Assembly: GCA_030272585.1 (NCBI GenBank)
Contig: BSYQ01000002.1
Location: 8,556,001 to 8,620,000 of the forward strand
Direction of reading: 5' to 3'
Origin: Bryopsis sp. KO-2023
Taxonomy: Eukaryota; Chlorophyta; Ulvophyceae; Bryopsidales; Bryopsidaceae
DNA: 64,000 nt
The first letter of the stretch is position 1. Every line of letters starts with the position of its first letter. The notes under the pieces were generated by a model. It made no database searches, was not told where the DNA came from, and worked only from the letters and a program-made list of their open reading frames with translations. Positions 30,211-41,975 of the stretch are shown one piece after another. Made by a program: the position numbers and the translations under genes.

Positions 30211-31599
30211 CCTGATTCTGCTGACCTATCTCTCCACCCTTGTCAAGGAAAAAGAAAAAAAACAAAAAAAAAAAAAAAGGAAGGAAGGAAGCGGCGATGG
30301 CTGAATTAATGGACTCCAGAAAACCCGAGAATGTTAAAAAAAATTGACCACCATGCACCTGCCAAGCCGAATGAAACTGCAGAAACATGAAGTCAGGAAG
30401 ACTCCTCCTGCTCAGCAATTCGATGAAGTGTCTTTGAACTGGGGGCAGATTTTCTCGAAAATGAGGGTCTTATGAGGGCCTGAGAATGGACAAGGAAGCT
30501 TTGGATTTAAGAAGCAAGCTAAATTACTTTATCCTTGTCAGAAAAAAGGGTGTCTTTTTCTCAGATAAAAAAAAATACTGGTATAGCCCCATCCCTGGTA
30601 TTTGGATGATCCTTGAATGTAGAAGCCCCCAACAAACCTGGGCTTCTTACCACAACACTTGCAGAAACTCTCCATCACTCTTCCCATGGACTTGTAGCTA
30701 CTGAACATGGAAAAACTCCAAATGGGAGACCTCTTTCACCTTTGTCGCTGAAACTTGTTTTCGAGAATAAGTCTTTTGCTATTCTGCAAACACAACTATC
30801 ACTCCACTTTTCTCGAAGTCCAAAAGCATTAACACAATACATTATGTATTCTCTGACACTATGTGATTGTGTACCACAGAATATGTCCAGAACATTCGGT
30901 GGAGCACCAGGTTCATCATCTTCCCAGCCAGGACATCAATTTCTCAAAACACTCCACAAATCCAGACAATATCCTAGTTTCATTCTGCAGCAACAACATC
31001 GCCCTGAACCCCGAAAAACACTCGATAATGTTGATCAGAAAACAGCACAGTACCACATAGTTAAGTGAAACTGGGCACACACTTGCTCTTCTTCGCACTG
31101 GCAAAGGATAAATTTTGCTCTTTCTTCTTTACTATCTCTTCAAAATTCAGCAGGATCAGTTAGTTAGCAACATGTGGTAGTACCAGGGCTGACACAGCTT
31201 TTTTTCCTTCTTGCGTTTTCATTTGCGAATTGCCAGTCTTCCTTTCGTTCAATTCCAATTCAACCAACAGCACTTGTGTTGTTTTCCACACAGAACACCG
31301 AACCAGAGAAAATTTCGAACAAACAAACTCCGCTGCCGGTCTGATCTTCCAGCCAGACCCACGTTCTGCCCCGCACTCATCCGATCAAGTCTGTGCTGAA
31401 ATGCATCCATTTTTTTTAATTTGTATTTTATTTTTTTTGCGGCTGAGATGTCGAGACTGGAAGACTGACGTTCGAGGAAATTGCTCTAAGCACATTTGGC
31501 AGCCCCTCCTTTTTCAATGGATCGAAAAACAAGGAGGAGAGTTTCATGAAGCACCCCTTCTTCCACCCCCGTTCTCCCTATTCTGCTTAATGTCACGCT
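30211..31599. other. No confident gene
   Basis: Poly-A stretch at ~30243-30280. A plus-strand ORF at 30613-31068 is open but matches nothing I know. Confidence 0.4.
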
Positions 31600-32185
31600 G
31601 TGAAAAGCCAGAAAACAGGGGGGGAACCCCCATCCGATTCCTTCGAAGCAAACAAGTTGAAAGCAACCTCAAGTTGGTGGAGGAGGGAAGACAAAACCCA
31701 GTTCGCGGCGGCGGCCTTTTTCTCAACCTTTCTGTTTTTCCCTTGAAACACAGGGCTCCTTTTCACCGTTGGATGTTTTTTGGTGATCAAAGCTTGATCG
31801 GTCGCTTGCTTGTAGGATTTGCATGAAGCTCATGAAAGAGCATGTTTGTTACATATAGAGTTGGTTTTGGAACGGATCGTGGAGAACAGATTCTGACCGG
31901 GTCCGTAGAGTGGATGGATCGTTGCGACTAGAATTGCCATTTGGCGGGGGTTCGAATCCCCCTCTCCACACTCTTTTTTTTTTTGAAAATGAAATTTCAC
32001 ACAACAAAGAGCACCATCCCTGCAGAAGCAGCCCCAGCGTCTGCAGTCTTTCTTTCAAACTCTTTGACTTGAACAAAACACTCGCTCCGTCTTGATGATC
32101 CAAGACTAGGTGGCACCCCGGCTGGCACGACCTGATGTTTCCCTTGTAATATCGATCTCGAAACCGACATCAGAGGGGTAATTCC
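31600..32185. repeat. Interspersed repeat family R1, copy 2 (inverted relative to 7273-7860)
   Basis: See copy 1. The match ends at the ATTACCCCTCTGATG side near 32185 and at CACGCTGTG near 31600. Confidence 0.8.
31879..31970 (+). ncRNA. tRNA-like sequence A (copy 2)
   Basis: Perfect 7-bp acceptor stem (GTGGAGA 31879-31885 / TCTCCAC 31963-31969), perfect 5-bp T stem with loop TTCGAAT, discriminator A. The 60-base core does not give a standard cloverleaf. Sister of 7483-7574. Confidence 0.5.
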
Positions 32186-33239
32186 ACAGGAATGAACTCG
32201 TTGGCATCGTGGTGAAGATACAACGGTTACGGTTGGGTTCTCCAGCAAGGAGTCAACCGATGTGTGGATGCGTTTTGTTTTCGTTTCATTTGTTGCGCTC
32301 TGTGATGCCCTTCCTCTTCAGGAAGAGTGGCTCACACAAACGTTTGGAATCTTTTATGGACACAGACATCTTACATGGACAAGCATCCCGTTCTGTGTGC
32401 AGTTTTGCAACGAACTTCGAGGCAATTTTCGGGAGTCCAACAAATCATGGCATGATTTCGTCCACCACCATCACCACCGTTTCCTGACAACCACAGATCG
32501 GCACGAATTGGATCTGAAGGTTTCAAATCATGCGAGAAGATAAACGAATCACAAAGAGGACACATTTGTTTCGTGTGGTTTTAATACGAGAGTACAACTA
32601 CCTTTTGAACAAAACTGGAGGATCCCGTTCGCGAGTGATGTTAGCACCTCTTTGCAGCTCCTCAAACTGACGTTTGTCAAGCTGCCGAAATCTGCGATCC
32701 GCTTGAGACAGCGATTTGATATTTTTTGCAGCAAGAAAGATCCAGGTGTCTGAGAGAGTGGAGGCTGTTCGGGTCGAGCCGTTGAATCTCATGGTCCGTG
32801 ACACATTGAGCTAAGGAGGAGCCATCTCAATATATGGTGGGTTTTCTTGGCATTGGTATCATTGATCATAGAGGAGTGTCGACGAGCAATTTCCTCTTTC
32901 CTGTTTAGAAAGGGACGAGGTACTCTGAAGTGGAGGTGTACGCAATGGTCGAGACGGAGAAGCACAAAAAAAAAGATTTTATCGTCTGAATGAAACGGCT
33001 CTTTGGTTCTTTTTCAAGGAGGCTGATTTTCTTCTCCCACTTGGTCAATGTTTGAGTTTTTCCTTCCATAATTTTTTAAGTTCAATGAAGGGCGTTTTCG
33101 TTGTTTTTTTTGGCATCCTGATGATTCTCTTTTTTGTTTTTGTTTTCAAATTGCAAACAGCACTGTAAGAATGGTTCAATTCTTACATTAAATGGAAGAT
33201 TTTTCTCATCTTAAACCTCAGATCTGAGATGGTTACTGA
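32186..33239. other. No gene seen
   Basis: Short ORFs on both strands; homopolymer-rich from 32960 on. Confidence 0.4.
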
Positions 33240-33590
33240 GCCATTGGGAAACCAAGTGGGTTAGTGCAACTTCTAACAGAGCCATGAACATCCAAGATTC
33301 AACAAAACAAGCACGAACACAAGGCCACCGAAAACAACAGCAGTTTTTTTTCCCCAACATGCATGAAAATCCCCCAAAAAAGGTAAAAAGTAAAATCGGA
33401 AACGAAAACAAAACCCCGCCGGCGGTTTCAGCACCGGCGGCTACGACCTCTCTGGCGCATGACAATTCGAGAGTGAAGGTTCGAACCCGGGACCTGGTGG
33501 CCAGGGATCCTCTAGCAGATCCCCTTGACCAGCGGGCGAACGATGACACGCAACAATGTCGCACTCAAGTACCCTCCCCCCCAAGGATGA
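33240..33590. repeat. Interspersed repeat R4, copy 1, with a tRNA-like head
   Basis: Direct copy of 63655-64000. Shared landmarks are ACCAAGTGGGTT, AACAACAGCAGTTTTTTTTCC, CCGGCGGTTTCAGCACCGGC and the B-box GGTTCGAACCCGGGACC at ~33478. Read on the minus strand, the segment CTGGTCAAGGGGATCTGCTA … GGGTTCGAACC resembles a tRNA promoter (A box plus B box), as in tRNA-derived SINEs. Confidence 0.65.
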
Positions 33591-33726
33591 TTCACCCAAC
33601 CACCAGAACGCGTCGAGCGGCTCTCCGACGTCTTCGAAGACGTCCCCGGTCCAAACCAGCTGTCAATCCGAATCGCTGTCCTCGCGATGCTCACGCGTGG
33701 TGACCAAAGCCACCAAAAAGGGTCAG

Positions 33727-33800
33727 GTGAGTGAGAGTGTGAGGAGCCGTTGTGTGGGGGACAGGAAAACGCTCGTTTTCCTGTTCTGGAGAAGCTCGGT
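33727..33800 (+). repeat. Short interspersed repeat R5, copy 2
   Basis: See 29271-29345. Confidence 0.8.
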
Positions 33801-35983
33801 CGAGTTCTCCCGGTTTGGGTATGCAACCAAACGCACCAACGGGTGCCGTGGTTTTGGTGCAGCGCGCCTGAGTTGGTGATTCCGGGAAGACTCTCATTTT
33901 TTTTCGTGGAACGAATCCAATGGTTTCAGTGAGGTCTGAATCACAGCTCGACCTGATTTGGTGAGGGTTTCTGTTGTACACACTTTACGTGAGCGGAAGG
34001 TAACTCTCCTCAGGGGGAAGAAAAAGTGCCGGCCATTTGGTTCATTAGGTTTACCCGCGTGCACGCAAATAAGGTTACGTCTGATTTCTTATTTGTATCT
34101 TTCTTCCTTTTTCGCAGAGTGGATAGGGTTGTGATGGCTTCAGTGGGTTTCGAAATTTCTGAGAATTTTTTTTTACCTGGCGGACTACCAAAACCACTCT
34201 CAAACAAAAAAGAAGTTCGATTGTTTCGCTCCCCCTCCCCCCACCCCCCCCAAAAAACAAAGAATTGTTGAAAAGATTAAGACTCGGTTTGTTTTCCTAC
34301 GAGGAAAAAAAAAGAAAGGTGATCTCTGTCCACAGAGTGAAAAAGTGAGGTACCGTCCCACCACCGTTTGTCGAATTTCCTTTTTTGCTGTTTTTTCCTG
34401 TGAAAACCATTCGGGAATCACTTCGAAGAAAGCATATTGCAAGAGTTACTGTTTCCCTTGTCCTCTTTAAACCCTAAGACAAGTAGTGCCTGAAACAGTA
34501 CTGCCCTTAATTCACTTGCTTCTTACAGGGAACTTCCTTCTTCCCTGTACAAGTGCTGACTAACCCCAAACATAAATGGACAAACAGCCCATTTAACTCA
34601 AAGAAACTCCACAGTTCCTCAACGCTCATTTGTATGTTTATTTTTTGTATTCTTTTTTTGGAGGAAACCGATTTCTTTCTTCTTTTCTCTTCTCCCAGTT
34701 TTTTTTTTTTTCTTTTCAAATTTTATATTTTATTTTGGGGCCAGGAGAAACATGGGACATGATCAACTGATTTCTCCTAAATTCAGTGAATCAGAGAAAC
34801 TCTTCTTCATTTGTTTCAGGATCTCTACTTTTGGCCGATGGACACTACTCGTCAATTTTTTGCCTTTTCTAAACCAATGGAAAAATTCACTCAGGCTGAA
34901 ATATTCTCTTTTCAAGATAGATGATGGTTGGTAGGGCAGATAATCTGACATTTTTTCCAAGTGCGTGTGGACTTTTCAAGGTGATGATGAGGGATTAGAG
35001 AGATATATTCTATCTATTCAGTGTCACAAAAATCAAGTGGTGAGCGGGAATTGGAAGGGGGAGGTTTGTGTTGAGATATCGAGACTGGGGAATGTGATTG
35101 TTGAGTGAATTGTTTTCTCACAAGGTGGTAAACGTTTGGTTTTCAATGGAGAGAATGGTGGTAGTGGTGGTAGATAGATGGGTCCACATTTCGAACTTCG
35201 ATTTTTGAGGCTTTTTGGTAGATAAAATACAACAGGACTTGCAAGTGCAAGAGAAAAAAAATATTCGTAGAATTTGTTTCTCTTGATAGTGTGATATCAT
35301 CCGGAAAGGTTTCTTTAGATTAGGGTTTTTCAGAGGGCGGAAATTCGCTTTACAATGAAATTGTATGCTATTTTTCTTGTTGTATGTTTCTCTTTCGTGT
35401 AATCACATGATGCTTCCCTCTTCCTTAAGGAAGTTCCCTCTCACCTTTTTGCAAATCGAGCTATCAAAATAAACATGCCATGCCAAAGTCTGAGCATTAC
35501 ATGAGAAAACATCAAACAATTAGCTAGCAACGTCTACCCATATTAATCTTTCCGAAAACGTTGAATGCGTTTCTTTTTACTCTGCATAAATCATATACAA
35601 TCTTTCGAGGAAGAAACCCTTATCTCCGTTCTTAAGAACCAATGGTCTTTAGAGGCGTCCGCTTTGCCCACACCAAACCTAATGTGCTGCACTATTCAAC
35701 TCACCCTCGACAAAGGTTCGATTGCCTTGATAAGAATTTCCTTAACAGAGTATTACCTTTCGTAGAGTATTCTTTACGAAAAGAATGTCGAGTCCCAAAA
35801 TTTAAACGACTCCAAAAAGTTGAGAGTGTATAAGGCTCCCGTAGTTGTTTTGAGCGACAAAATAGTTATGGACACTTCGATAGTTAGATTGAATTTTGAA
35901 ATCATGCGTACTTCCTTCTCTTTCTTTCAAACTAAAAGACAAGAAAACTCCTCTATACCCAACAAATGCCACGTTGAAGCTTC
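33801..35983. other. No gene seen
   Basis: AT-rich with many homopolymers and short open frames on both strands; no domain recognised. Confidence 0.45.
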
Positions 35984-35985
35984 AC

Positions 35986-37615
35986 TCAAGTGTCCAGGTT
36001 CCAGATGCGAATCTTTCCCCTTCCAGCCACCACCAATTTATCCGTCGAACACCATATGCTTATGAACCCAAGGGAATTCCTTAGTCGCAACAAAAACAAT
36101 TTTTTAATACATTCCCCACTCTCGACATCGAAGACACAAATACACCCCTGGCTGTCCCCAACCACCACTCGATTCTCATGAAACCAGAGGGCATGGATGT
36201 CCTGCATAATATATGCTCGGAAAGTCTTCACACGATACGAACCCGGTGCTTGAAACCTCCAAAGGCGCACCTCCAAAGCATAGATGCATGAAAAAGTGAC
36301 ACAGCTGCTAGCCAGCATATCATCATGGACAGACAAGTGGAGACGATCTTTAAATTGTAAACGTCCTCGCGGTACAGGGTGAGTAAGTTCCTTCTCACAC
36401 GTTTTCGTGTGAACGTTCCAAACCCTGATGGTGTTGTCTAATGCTCCACTAATCAAGTATCGATCATCCTCGGTGGTAGTCAAACAACAAACCGGTGTCA
36501 CATGGCCCTTCAAACATAATTCGAAGCTAATTTATCGACAACCAATCAAGAATCTATTGAATATGTAATCACATATATTTTATGTTGGCATAAACTTGAT
36601 TTTTTCTTACATAATACACCAAAGCTGAAAATCTCACGGTACTTATTCCCGTATACAAATAAGTCCCATAGCCCAAATTCATCGTTGCATGAAGGAGCCA
36701 TTGTAAACTGAAATGTAGAGTTCGACATACAAAGAAGTTTTCGAACATGCTTCTTTGGTTCTCAAACATCGGACATACCTCCAATATGGCTTCGCGCGAC
36801 AATGTAGTGCTTTCCCCAATACACTCTATCGGAAGCTTCCACAATTCAGTATGTCCAGTGCTATCCCCTCCAGAAGCAATCATGCTCCGTCCCACCCCCA
36901 CAATCGCGGACAATCGTCCTTGATGTCCGTCGAAGTTGAAGGATGCGTCATCTTTCCATCCATTGATAAAACCTGAACGGGAACCTCTGACTATCCAGCC
37001 CCCTTCCGTGAAGGCTAGAGAAGGCTTAAGAGATCGAGGTAAATCTAAGACCACCCCACGAGGAAAAAGATTTAGTCGACTTCTTTCTAGGGGGCAACCG
37101 TATAGAAAATTTGGTTCATTCCCTCAAGAACTTGGCATAATCTATTGTCGATGCACAAGGGTTTGAGAAAAGGTCTCACACACCTTGATAGAGCGCACCC
37201 CATTCTCCTTTCCCTAGGTCCCAAACTTTCAACCAATCTATGCCCCCAACAACAACACGCTCCTTGTCGATGATGATTGCACGATTACTCCGAGACGGTT
37301 CAAGATCAACTTCCAAACAATCGGTGCTTTCCAAAGTGTACCAATTTCTGTCAATGCGCAATTTCCGCCTGTAAAAAAAATTTCAAAGACCTCATTTCTA
37401 TTCTTTTTTTCAAAACAAAAATTGATGCGAATGATGAATAAAACATCAAGAAGAGTTTTTATTTTTTGAAACCTGATCTCGGGGTCTCGGGAGGCGGACA
37501 GCCAGGTGGACGAAACGAGGGTGCATTTGGCGATGGTTTTTCCTTGAAGTTTTGCAAGGGTTGAAACGATAACGTTTATAGGCAGGCACCACTCCAAGCG
37601 TTGGGGATCAGACAT
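35986..37615 (-). CDS. F-box/WD40-repeat protein 3 (multi-exon family member)
   Basis: Minus strand. Exon 1 37615-37473 (MSDPQRLEWCLP, KCTLVSSTWLSASRDPE; F-box). Exon 2 37368-37184 (IDRNWYTLESTDCLEVD, VVVGGIDWLKVWDLG). Exon 3 37086-36779 (GGWIVRGSRSGFINGWKDD, MIASGGDSTGHTELWKL). These join in phase. Probable exon 4 starts ~36706 (NDEFGLWDLFVYGNKYRE). The last exon runs from ~36513 to the stop at 35986 (KGHVTPVCCLTT, ISGALDNTIRVWNV, VVVGDSQGCICVFDV, VVAGRGKIRIWNL). The exon 4 to last-exon junction does not join in phase with the best donor, so a weaker GT-AG pair or a frameshift is implied. It is the only split copy of the family here. Same inferred SCF receptor role. Confidence 0.8.
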
Positions 37616-38579
37616 TTTGCAGGAGTTCCTTTTTTCTTCTATTGTGCTATTATATTTATCTATATTATACCTTCAATGACCAACCCAAAAAAAAACAGAA
37701 TTCATATTAAAAAAAGTGGAAACAAATGAATAGGACCTGCGAGATTTCATGTTTTCAAAGTTCGTGTTTCTCGTGCTTTTAGGTATGGGAATGGGAGGGG
37801 GGGCAGGCTATCTCCACTGAAACAAAAAAGAAAGAAATTGACTGTATGGAGTATGAAAAAAAATCAGTTTGATTGATACATTAAGATCACTAAATAGGAA
37901 AGAGAAATCACCACCGATACAAAGACTTCTTTTTTAGTTTTTCTTCAATAATGGATAATAAAACTCAATCTCAAATGTTACCAGCATGTTTGAGAGGGGG
38001 AACAAGGGAAAAAACAACAGGAAATAATCAGTCCCCAGTTTCTTAGGAAAGAGAACCAAAAAAATGAAAGAAAATGAAAATACAATGAATGATGATAACA
38101 AATCAGGATCCAGTTCAAGCAAACAGAAAATAAAAATAATACCAGAAAATTTTCGAGAGATCCTACTCACTCTTTTTCACTTTTTTCTCTCCAGATCTCG
38201 CCTTATCACGTAATATGTAGCGCACGTCGCCGTTCTGGGGAAAAACAGACCGAAAATTAATTTCTTAGCAGATTTTCTATCCCAAGGAAAATAGTCAAAC
38301 TCCTTTTTTTTCGACCGTGGTTTGCTGTTCCGAGAGCAAAAAAAGTTTCCGTTTAAGAAAAGTCTATAACTGAAATTTTCTTGTTCACTCTTCTACTGAA
38401 ACTGATTCGGTTTTTGTCCTCAGCGAAAAACAAAGAAAGAAGGGAAACTGAGAAAGAAGAATACGATCGGAAATCGAAACCCACCTGCCCCTTTTCAATT
38501 CCTGCGCAGAAAAAAAGACAATACGTTGAAAAAAAGACGGCCGACGGTGGGTTTTCTTCCTCCTGGGTCGATGTTTTCG
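37616..38579. other. Upstream region of F-box gene 3; no other gene seen
   Basis: AT-rich, with short hydrophobic ORFs (e.g. 37934-38170 minus) coded by T-rich sequence. I take these as compositional. Confidence 0.4.
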
Positions 38580-38850
38580 GCCCACGTAATGTGTACGACA
38601 CAAGACCTTGTTCCATACCAGCCAAAAATAAATTAGTGGGAGTGACACATTCCCCCCCCCCCACTGCGATCGAACTGAAAAAAGTTGGACATCGTTTTCT
38701 TCGTTAGTGCAACAAGGCCATCATTCTTGATGGAAATAGCTAACAAGCTAACATGAGTATCGTCCACGGCAGGACTCGAACCTGCAGTCTTCTGCTCCGG
38801 AGGCAGACGCCTTCTCCATTAGGCCACGTGGACACTCGAAAATGCCAAGG
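38580..38850. repeat. Inverted repeat R6, left arm (right arm 40090-40345)
   Basis: Reverse-complement match including GCGATCGAACTGAAAAAAGT, CATCATTCTTGATG and the tRNA-Arg gene. The arms enclose repeat R2 copy 2. Confidence 0.82.
38761..38833 (-). tRNA. tRNA-Arg(CCG)
   Basis: 73 nt with all stems paired: acceptor GTCCACG/CGTGGAC, discriminator G, A box TGGCCTAATGG, anticodon stem TCTGC/GCAGA with loop CTCCGGA (anticodon CCG), T arm GCAGG-TTCGAGT-CCTGC. Intronless. Appears functional. Confidence 0.95.
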
Positions 38851-39124
38851 CTGATTAGCTTTTTACCTGAGATCAGTACTGACTGCGAGGGTCCCAGAAG
38901 TCCAAAAACACTGTCCGTCCACACAACAGCACAGATAAGGCGCTACCCTGCTCGACTGTTACAACAATTCAAGGCAACTCGCTTTCAGATTTTCTTTTCT
39001 TATTGTCTTTATGGAGTGGAGTTCATGCAGAGCTTCAGCTGTGCGTGTGCTTTACTCTCAACGATGCGCCCCCAGTTCCTTCAGCATGGCGATTCCACTG
39101 ATTTTTTACCGAAACAACGTTTCA

Positions 39125-40040
39125 CTCTGTGCACCTCGTCCTCCACCAATCAGAGTGTGCTGGCGGCCAGCAGAACTGACATTTGGTTTTGTCGCGTGTG
39201 CTTGAACTCCGCCCCAAAGCCAGAAGATGGCATGTCCTGTATCCATATTAATGATTGTCGAGCAGGGTAGCGCCTGGTTATCACCCAAACGGGGACTGTT
39301 GAGCGTGGATCGAAGGTGACTGTCCCTGGTCCTGTGCTAAGCGTGGATGGTGCATCTTTTCTGAGGGATGGGTCTGTTCTGACATCTTCACTGAGGAGTC
39401 GGTGGTGGAATAGATGAAAAGCTCGGAAAAGCGCCAGGGGGGAAACCGAGCAGCGATCACTGGCCACCTGCCTCGGTGGGAGGACAATAGCACCAGCAGT
39501 ATCGACCAGTGACAGACAGCCAGAGGGACCGCTCAATTTTCTTCTTTGTTTCACCTCTTTCGAATCAATTTGCGCCTCGCTTGCGACTTGTTTTTCACCA
39601 GTACTTAATTTATGTTCACAATCAAAAGACAAATTTGTTCGATAGTTTTTGTGGCACAAGTGGCCGAGAGGTCTAAGGCGTCAGACTTAAGACCTGATGA
39701 AGCTGGTCTCCGCGTGGGTTCAAACACCACCTTCTGCAAGGATATTTTACATCCATCAGCCTTTTTCCTCAATCAAATTTGAAATATCTGGCTCGATACC
39801 TCCCGTTGTAGTGAACGCACTTGTTTTCTTTTTCAGCAGAAGCCCTCCAATAAGCTTAAGGTTTTCCTCATTTTAATGATTTTTGGCTTTTGTTTGCTTG
39901 TTTTTGGGGCGCAGTCTTGCTGTTTTTTAGAAGTAACCTCACATGGTGCTATTTTGTTACCTCAAAGAGTCAATTCACGGGAGGTTAAGCTGGTGCGAAT
40001 GTGTGGTTTTTGGATTTTCTTGGGGGGGGGGGGGGGGGTA
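39125..40040. repeat. Interspersed repeat family R2, copy 2, carrying an empty MITE site
   Basis: Direct copy of 7862-9000 without the MITE. The unoccupied target GTCCCTGG is at 39322-39329. Confidence 0.85.
39654..39738 (+). tRNA. tRNA-Leu(TAA), possibly functional or recently decayed
   Basis: Acceptor GCACAAG/CTTCTGC (one mismatch), A box TGGCCGAGAGG, anticodon stem TCAGA/CCTGA (one A-C) with loop CTTAAGA (TAA), variable arm, T arm GTGGG-TTCAAAC-ACCAC (one mismatch). Better paired than the copy at 8645 in the anticodon arm, worse in the T arm. Confidence 0.6.
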
Positions 40041-40089
40041 AACCTTTATATTCAGTGCTGATCTCAGGTAGGAAACTAATCAGCCATAG

Positions 40090-40345
40090 CATTATCGAGT
40101 GTGCACGTGGCCTAATGGAGAAGGCGTTTGCCTCTGGAGCAGAAGACTGTTGGTTCGATTCCTACCGTGGATGGTACTTACGTTAGATTATCGACTTCTT
40201 TCATCAAGAATGATGACCTTGCTGCACAAACGAAGAAAACCATGTCCAATTTTTTTCAGTTCGATCGCAGTGTGGGGGTGAAATCTGTCACTCCCTCTAA
40301 TTTTGGATAACATGAAGGGCGGAGCAAACGGGTCGGAGCTTGTAT
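40090..40345. repeat. Inverted repeat R6, right arm
   Basis: See 38580-38850. Confidence 0.82.
40102..40174 (+). pseudogene. tRNA-Arg relic with anticodon CTG
   Basis: Inverted diverged copy of the tRNA-Arg at 38761-38833. A box TGGCCTAATGG is intact. The anticodon loop is CTCTGGA, so CCG has become CTG (a Gln anticodon) on an Arg body. The acceptor (GTGCACG/CGTGGAT) and T stems carry mismatches. Probably a pseudogene. Confidence 0.75.
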
Positions 40346-40604
40346 CACACAATACAGTGGAAAACGAGTAAAAGAATTTGAGATTGTGGCGTCGGAGTTG
40401 CAGTACCACTGATCTGGGTTCATAGCACTCTGAAGAGCTAGAAGGGATGATTAGCTCTTCTTATAAAAAAACTAATAATGGTTCACGTTCCCTCCCAATT
40501 TTGAGAAATGAGACGGGGGCTGGGGGGGTTACCCAAAACAATAAATTAGTTTTGTAGAGCCTTACAATACCAACCAATACAGCAGTACCTCCTCAACTCC
40601 CGAC

Positions 40605-41975
40605 CAGAGTTGTGCGCCGTTGCAACGGCTCCGTTAATAACGGCGCCGTTAACGGGAACGGGCCGTTGCCGTACCGTTCCCGTCACGAACTCTCCACCAC
40701 CGTTAATTGCCGTTAAAACGCCGTTAACGGTCAGAAAACCGTTGCAACGGCGCTCGCCGTTGCAACGGTCGTAATTATTATTAGTAAACAGTTTTAATCC
40801 CTCTCGAGCTTGCCTCGTTCGTTTTGCGTGTGAAGAGGGTCGTAAAAAAATTTTCAAAGCAAAGTAAAGCCTTTTCCGAGCACGTCGCACTTTGTCGCGC
40901 TCAAAACGAGTGAGAAACGAGGGAGAAAAGCTAGTTTCTGTGAAAAAAACAAAAACAGGCTTTTCTCCCTCGTTTCTCACTCGTTTCGAGCGCGACAAAG
41001 TGCGTCGTGCTCGAAAAAGTCTTGGTTTTATCGTCGTCGTGACCTCTAGGTCGAAAACGGCTTTTCAAGAGAAACGACCGGTGGTGTGGGAAAAGATCTG
41101 TGTTAGATCTATTTTTAGGCTAGTAAAGTTCCGCTCTGGGTTCCGCTTTCTGTGCCGCTGAAGTTCCGCTTTATTGGCGGAACTTACAAGGTTCGTTTCA
41201 AGGTAAAGTGAGCGGAACAAGTCGAGTTCCGCTCTTCTCAATACGATTATAAACAAAAATTAAGATCAAACCCCTAAAATAGAAACTTGAGGGGCCGTAT
41301 TGGGAAGAGCGGAACTCGACTTGTTCCGCTCACTTTACCTTGAAACGAACCTTGTAAGTTCCGCCAATAAAGCGGAACTTCAGCGGCACAGAAAGCGGAA
41401 CCCAGAGCGGAACTTTACTAGCCTAAAAATAGATCTAACACAGATCTTTTCCCACACCACCGGTCGTTTCTCTTGAAAAGCCGTTTTCGACCTAGAGGTC
41501 ACGACGACGATAAAACCAAGACTTTTTCGAGCACGACGCACTTTGTCGCGCTTGAAACGAGTGAGAAACGAGGGAGAAAAGCCTGTTTTTGTTTTTTTCA
41601 CAGAAACAGGCTTTTCTCCCTCGTTTCTCACTCGTTTTGAGCGCGACAAAGTGCGTCGTGCTCGGGAGAGCTTCCTCTTTTGCTTGGTTGCTTCTTGGAG
41701 GAGTTTTATCACCTTTAACACGTTCGAAACGAACGAGGAGAGAATGGGAAAGTAGTTCACTCATTCTAATTTACTAATCGAATCGCCGTTAACGGTGGCC
41801 GTTGGTGACCGTGATTAACGGTCAACAACGGCCGTTAAAACGCCGTTAACGGCCGTTAAACCGTTGTGCGACAACGGTACGGTAACGGTTTTCACGGCAA
41901 CAACGGCGCCGTTAATTGCCGTTGCCGTTGCCGTACCGTTGTCGTTGTCAGAAATCCGAGTTGCGCACAACTTTG
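40605..41975. mobile_element. hAT-type foldback element, 1371 bp, with 8-bp target duplication
   Basis: Ends CAGAGTTGTGCGCC and (TTG)CGCACAACTTTG (one change from the inverse) belong to the same family as the MITE at 8080. Exact 8-base duplications CTCCCGAC lie at 40597-40604 and 41976-41983. The outer ~200 bases on each side are full of CCGTTAACGG/GCCGTTGC motifs in both orientations, likely transposase-binding subterminal repeats. The core is a giant inverted repeat (40877-41244 / 41297-41664). No transposase ORF. Confidence 0.93.
40877..41664. repeat. Near-perfect long inverted repeat inside the foldback element
   Basis: Arms of about 368 bases (40877-41244 and 41297-41664), spacer ~52 bases. 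Each arm contains its own shorter hairpin: CACTTTGTCGCGCTC … GAGCGCGACAAAGTG, 40888-41005. Differences between arms are a handful of bases. Confidence 0.92.

Noticed and set aside
37934..38170. Hydrophobic multi-pass-like ORF on the minus strand
   Set aside because: Coded by T-rich low-complexity DNA; such Phe/Leu-rich ORFs recur throughout the non-coding parts.
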